Shown piece by piece: positions 40,711-43,890 of a stretch of 43,890 bases of DNA (positions within the stretch are counted from its first letter, which is position 1; every line of letters starts with the position of its first letter). The stretch comes from CAMCHP01 sp036835325 (lineage in GTDB: Bacteria > Bacteroidota > Bacteroidia > Flavobacteriales_D > Sanyastnellaceae): NCBI GenBank assembly GCA_036835325.1, contig DAITMF010000029.1, positions 1 through 43,890 of the forward strand, read 5' to 3'. The notes beneath the pieces were generated by a model. It was not told the DNA's origin, did not search any database, and saw nothing but the letters and a program-made list of their open reading frames with translations. The translations under genes and the position numbers were made by a program.

Positions 40711-41559
40711 ATGGAATGGCCTGCCGATAACTCGTACCGCGCTGTTCGCGATTGGCTCGTCGGATTTACGACCGAGGACAATCGCGAGTCAGAAGCCATT
40801 GTGCGCACCTTGCTCGAATGGCAAACCGGAAAACCACGCGCAACGTTGCTCTCGGGCGATCACCGATTTACTGAATCGGCCCTCAATCGGCTGAAAGAGG
40901 CTGCATTGCGTTTGCAGAAAGGCACCCCCGTGCAGCACATTACCGGTGAAGCATGGTTTTACGGCCGCCGATTTATGGTGGGGCCTCAGGTGCTTATCCC
41001 GCGTCCTGAAACCGAAGAACTCATTGCGCTGCTTTTGCCCAAGCTAAATGGTCGCAAACGCCTGCTCGATGTAGGCACCGGTTCCGGGTGCATCGCCATT
41101 ACCTTCGCTTTGGAGGCTCCTTTTCTTTTGGTGGATGGATGGGATGTTTCAGTCGATGCATTGGCCTTGGCTCAATCAAACGCTTCATCGTTGGGCGCTT
41201 CGGTGCATTTCAAACACCAAGATGTATTCACAGCGGAGGTAGATCTTCCTTTTGACGTTTTGGTGAGCAATCCTCCTTACATCGAGCGCGAAGAGGCCGA
41301 TTCGCTTGAAACGAAGGTGCGCGAACATGAACCTGCACTTGCCCTTTTTGTGAACGAGCATCCGCTTGAGTTTTACCGGTTCATGGTGGCGAAATTCCCG
41401 GCATGGCTAAGCCCCGATGGTATTTTTGGGTTCGAATGCCATTCACGGTACGCTGACGACGTGGTACAATTGTGCCGCGCGGCCGGCTGCCAAGAGGTAG
41501 AACTTCATACCGATGCTCAAGGTTTGGCGAGAATGGTCATTGGCCGCCGACAGCCCTAA
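40711..41559 (+). CDS. prmC: Peptide chain release factor N5-glutamine methyltransferase
   Basis: PrmC methylates the GGQ glutamine of release factors RF1 and RF2, needed for efficient translation termination. The 282-residue protein has an N-terminal helical domain, FMVGPQVLIPRPETEELI (the family signature), the SAM motif LLDVGTGSGCIAI and the catalytic NPPY in VLVSNPPYIERE. The ATG at 40711 follows TACCTTTG by 5 nt; a longer in-frame start lies inside mgsA. The predicted mRNA is leaderless. A GGATGGATG repeat (41133-41141) encodes DGWD. Confidence 0.96.
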   Translation: MEWPADNSYRAVRDWLVGFTTEDNRESEAIVRTLLEWQTGKPRATLLSGDHRFTESALNRLKEAALRLQKGTPVQHITGEAWFYGRRFMVGPQVLIPRPETEELIALLLPKLNGRKRLLDVGTGSGCIAITFALEAPFLLVDGWDVSVDALALAQSNASSLGASVHFKHQDVFTAEVDLPFDVLVSNPPYIEREEADSLETKVREHEPALALFVNEHPLEFYRFMVAKFPAWLSPDGIFGFECHSRYADDVVQLCRAAGCQEVELHTDAQGLARMVIGRRQP

Positions 41560-41580
41560 GCAGAAATGTGGCATTTGGTG

Positions 41581-41588
41581 TACTTTCG
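41581..41588 (+). promoter_or_regulatory. -7 promoter box (TACTTTCG) of the agmatinase-family gene
   Basis: TAnnTTCG match 18 nt before the ATG at 41607, within the 47-bp gap after prmC. Confidence 0.5.
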
Positions 41589-41606
41589 TGCCGAAATTGC
41601 GACACT

Positions 41607-42689
41607 ATGGAAACGACCCCTATCATCCCTGACGATTTCAATCCCGATGGCGTTGGCGCCAAAGGCAGCCTCTTCGGCTTGCCTTTCACCCCTGATAATG
41701 CGCGTTTGGTGCTCATTCCTGTGCCTTGGGAAGTAACCGTTTCTTACACAGCCGGAACCGCGCGCGGTCCGCAAGCAATCTTAAATGCTTCATCGCAGGT
41801 TGATCTCTTCGTCAACGACGTTTCCGATGCTTGGAAGTACGGGGTGGCCATGCTGCCAATTCCCGAAGACATTGCAGCACTTGGCGCTGCGCTTCGCTTG
41901 GAGTCTGATGCCTACATCCGCGCTCTGGAAGACGGCACGTTGAACGAGTCGTCGCCTGAATCAGAGCGCATTTTGGCGAGAATCGATGAAGGGTGCGCCC
42001 GCATGGTGGCTTGGGTAAAAAATACCGCCTCCGATTGGCGCGAAAAAGGCAAGCAAATTGCGCTTGTCGGCGGCGACCACAGCACGCCGCTTGGCTTGAT
42101 CACTGACCTCGCCACCGAACACGATGCGTTCGGAATTCTCCAAATCGATGCACATGCTGACCTCCGTCAGGCCTATGAAGGATTCACCTTCAGCCACGCC
42201 AGCATTATGTACAATGCCCTCAAACTTGAGCAAGTTGAGAAGCTTGTACAGGTTGGCATTCGTGACTACTGCGAACAAGAAGCCCGGTTGGCCCACGACA
42301 ATCACCGGGTAACAACGCATTACTATTCTGCCCTTGCAAACCGCCGCTTTCAAGGCGAAACGTGGCATTCGATATGCGAATCAATCGTTGCTGACTGTCC
42401 GCAAAAGGTGTACATCAGCTTCGATATTGACGGACTGGACCCGAAGCTTTGTCCGAACACGGGTACCCCTGTGCCCGGCGGATTTGAGTTCGAAGAGGTG
42501 AATTACCTACTTACCCGTTTGGTGGCTTCAGGCCGCACCATCGTTGGGTTTGACCTCAACGAAGTCAGTCCGGGCAGTGAACCCGATGCACTTGAAACGA
42601 ACGATTGGGACGGTAACGTGGGGGCGCGCATGCTCTACCGCATGTGCACCCTGATGGCCGTTAGCCAAGGCGCATTGAAGTTCAAGTAG
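41607..42689 (+). CDS. Arginase/agmatinase/formiminoglutamase-family hydrolase
   Basis: A 360-residue ureohydrolase with a binuclear manganese site: GGDHS (His and Asp ligands), LQIDAHADLRQAY, and SFDIDGLDPKLCPN. The N-terminal region (PVPWEVTVSYTAGTARGPQAIL) matches agmatinase-like enzymes of Bacteroidota. It should hydrolyse agmatine, arginine or a related guanidino compound to urea plus an amine, but the substrate cannot be fixed from the motifs. The ATG at 41607 follows TACTTTCG (41581-41588); a longer frame begins inside prmC. The 3' end overlaps the convergent FAD oxidoreductase by 8 bp. Confidence 0.93.
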   Translation: METTPIIPDDFNPDGVGAKGSLFGLPFTPDNARLVLIPVPWEVTVSYTAGTARGPQAILNASSQVDLFVNDVSDAWKYGVAMLPIPEDIAALGAALRLESDAYIRALEDGTLNESSPESERILARIDEGCARMVAWVKNTASDWREKGKQIALVGGDHSTPLGLITDLATEHDAFGILQIDAHADLRQAYEGFTFSHASIMYNALKLEQVEKLVQVGIRDYCEQEARLAHDNHRVTTHYYSALANRRFQGETWHSICESIVADCPQKVYISFDIDGLDPKLCPNTGTPVPGGFEFEEVNYLLTRLVASGRTIVGFDLNEVSPGSEPDALETNDWDGNVGARMLYRMCTLMAVSQGALKFK

Positions 42690-43827
42690 CACCAATCCCG
42701 AGCGAAAGGCCGGCCAGTTGTTGTCCGACGGCTGTGCCGATTGCAACGCCCATTCCACCCATTCGAACCCCGTAACTCACGCGTTCAGAGTGTCTTGAAA
42801 CGAGCGGTTCGCGCGTTTGACCTACTCCTAGGAATCCCATCCATTCGTGGGTGTAGCGAATGTTTTCAGACGGAAAAAGGTGCGCATTGACCAAATCGGT
42901 CAGCGCGGTTCTTACACGATCCGGAACCAGTTCGCTGCGGTGCCATTCGTGATCAAGGTGCCGTGCACCGCCGATTAGGAGCCGGTTCCCAATATTCCGA
43001 AAGTAAATGTAGCCCTCGTTCATGTGAAAACTCGCGTTCCAGTTGAGTTGAGGCAGTGGTTCGCTCACCAGTACCAGGTTTCGGGCAGGGGTTACATCCA
43101 TCTCAGGCAGCAGTTGCGCGGCAAATCCGTTCGTACAGAGCAGCAGTCGTTGGCAATGAAGTGCGAAACCGGCGCCCCGAACCGTGACGTGGCGCGGTGA
43201 TTCTTCCCATCCATCCACATCCATCCCCCCAAAAATTTCAACGCCCATTTGCGCAGCCAGGAGCCGCAAATTGCGCATCATCAGTCCTGAATCGATTGTG
43301 CCTTCAAGCGGATTTGCAATCGCTTCGCGGATGGCCGTGAAGTTGAAATTGCGTGCGATGTCTTCGCCGGATATGTGCCGATAGGTGGGTGTGTTTGTGA
43401 TGGGATGAAGGAGTGCATTGAGTCGGTCGATGGCTGCTGATGCGCGGTTGAAGGCCTCCAGGTCAGCATCGGTAAACAGCTCGAAGCTTCCGGTGGGCGA
43501 ATAGCCAATGGCAGCATCTCCGAGCAGCTGCCGCAGCGTGTGCAATCCATCGTAGCGCTTTTTAACGAGGTTCACCACCGCCGATTCGGGCATGCGCGAA
43601 AGGTCGTCAAGGATTTCGGTAGGGCTCCCAAAGCAGGCGAACCCTGCATTTCGGGTGCTGCCTCCGGCCCCGAGCGGACTGCGATCGAGCACGACCACAC
43701 GGTCATTGGGCGCATGTTTTTTCAATGCGATTGCGGCGTTCAAACCCACGATTCCGGCGCCGATAACAACCGAGTGAGGCGAACCAAGCAAAGACTCCTG
43801 TTCCCAGTAGCTGAACGACAATTTCAT
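42682..43827 (-). CDS. FAD-dependent oxidoreductase (DAO / glycine-oxidase-like)
   Basis: A 381-residue D-amino-acid-oxidase-family flavoprotein. The N-terminal dinucleotide fold VVIGAGIVGLNAAIAL (about 20-35), VVVLDRSPLGAGGSTRNAGFACF, and the C-terminal IRYTHEWMGFLGVGQTREPLV, GVRMGGMGVAIGTAVGQQLA are visible. It should oxidise an amine or amino acid, forming a keto product, but the substrate is unknown. The CATCCATCC repeat occurs twice at 43208-43226. TATCTTCG (43850-43857) lies 22 nt before the ATG. It overlaps the agmatinase-family gene by 8 bp at the 3' end. Confidence 0.9.
   Translation of the reverse strand: MKLSFSYWEQESLLGSPHSVVIGAGIVGLNAAIALKKHAPNDRVVVLDRSPLGAGGSTRNAGFACFGSPTEILDDLSRMPESAVVNLVKKRYDGLHTLRQLLGDAAIGYSPTGSFELFTDADLEAFNRASAAIDRLNALLHPITNTPTYRHISGEDIARNFNFTAIREAIANPLEGTIDSGLMMRNLRLLAAQMGVEIFGGMDVDGWEESPRHVTVRGAGFALHCQRLLLCTNGFAAQLLPEMDVTPARNLVLVSEPLPQLNWNASFHMNEGYIYFRNIGNRLLIGGARHLDHEWHRSELVPDRVRTALTDLVNAHLFPSENIRYTHEWMGFLGVGQTREPLVSRHSERVSYGVRMGGMGVAIGTAVGQQLAGLSLGIGAT
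43208..43226 (+). repeat. Two copies of the CATCCATCC motif
   Basis: CATCCATCC at 43208-43216 and 43218-43226, the second followed by CCCCAAAAA. They lie in the FAD oxidoreductase gene, where they encode DVDGW on the minus strand. Confidence 0.5.
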
Positions 43828-43849
43828 AGCTGTGCAAACTCTTAGGCCC

Positions 43850-43857
43850 CGAAGATA
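43850..43857 (-). promoter_or_regulatory. -7 promoter box (TATCTTCG) of the FAD oxidoreductase
   Basis: TAnnTTCG match 22 nt before the ATG at 43827. A TAAGAGTTTG between it and the ATG has the wrong internal spacing. Confidence 0.5.
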
Positions 43858-43890
43858 TCTTTTTCCTTATTTTTACGTTGAATTTAGAAA

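Noticed and set aside
1..43890. CRISPR arrays, tRNA/rRNA genes, insertion sequences, prophage or defence genes
   Set aside because: I found no regularly spaced repeats, tRNA-like arms, transposase motifs or defence-type domains; the window is largely ordinary chromosomal genes.

Overview
The window is a 43.9-kb piece of a Bacteroidota chromosome, most likely from an aquatic member of the Flavobacteriales. The clues are type IX secretion (T9SS) C-terminal sorting domains of both the type A and CHU_C (type B) kinds, a NrnA/FKBP-lipoprotein (GldI-like) cluster, bacillithiol genes, absence of Shine-Dalgarno sequences, and about twenty copies of the Bacteroidota -7 promoter element TAnnTTTG (often TAnnTTCG here) just upstream of chosen starts. 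Base composition looks close to 50% G+C and coding density is high. No tRNA, rRNA, insertion sequence, prophage or CRISPR array was seen.

Layout. 1-5.5 kb: the 5' two thirds of bshC (bacillithiol synthesis), a CHU_C surface protein, a candidate small RNA, an FkbM methyltransferase, a small lipoprotein, an outer-membrane-type protein, ytxJ (bacilliredoxin-like), a membrane TPR-like protein and a small conserved protein. 5.7-7.6 kb: a type II sulfide:quinone oxidoreductase and a DUF1573 lipoprotein, separated by a bidirectional terminator. 7.7-11.8 kb: an S41 C-terminal processing protease and penicillin-binding protein 1C. 11.9-20.8 kb: two T9SS cargo proteins, a trypsin-like protease and a 2346-residue PKD-repeat adhesin with a higher-order repeat. 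20.8-23.7 kb: fabI, then (opposite strand) a translationally coupled trio: DUF6702 protein, an endonuclease III without Fe-S ligands, and an ATP-grasp-like protein. 23.7-27.3 kb: nrnA coupled to two FKBP-like lipoproteins, a membrane-anchored cytochrome c and a low-molecular-weight phosphatase. 27.3-30.2 kb: a tiny lipoprotein, dnaA with its 371-bp upstream region, a thioesterase and a cupin. 30.2-30.7 kb is non-coding with palindromes. 31.3-37.4 kb is a tight five-gene operon: S9 peptidase, GT4 glycosyltransferase, gcvT, comB, S1/P1-nuclease-like protein. 37.5-43.8 kb: a GT39-like membrane protein, GH13 alpha-amylase lipoprotein with mgsA and prmC, an agmatinase-family hydrolase and a FAD oxidoreductase.

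How it works together. Most of this is core chromosome: fatty-acid synthesis, replication initiation, DNA repair, nucleotide recycling, one-carbon metabolism, peptide-chain-release-factor methylation and cell-wall enzymes, interleaved with cell-surface and secretion functions. Two thiol/sulfur themes recur: bacillithiol (bshC, ytxJ) and sulfur metabolism (SQR, comB).

The most informative signals are at the DNA level: a frame-independent repeated nonamer CATCCATCC/GGATGGATG at eleven loci, a set of promoters so close to start codons that the mRNAs should be leaderless, and six of eight convergent gene pairs that overlap at their 3' ends. I found no clear new defence or mobile system.
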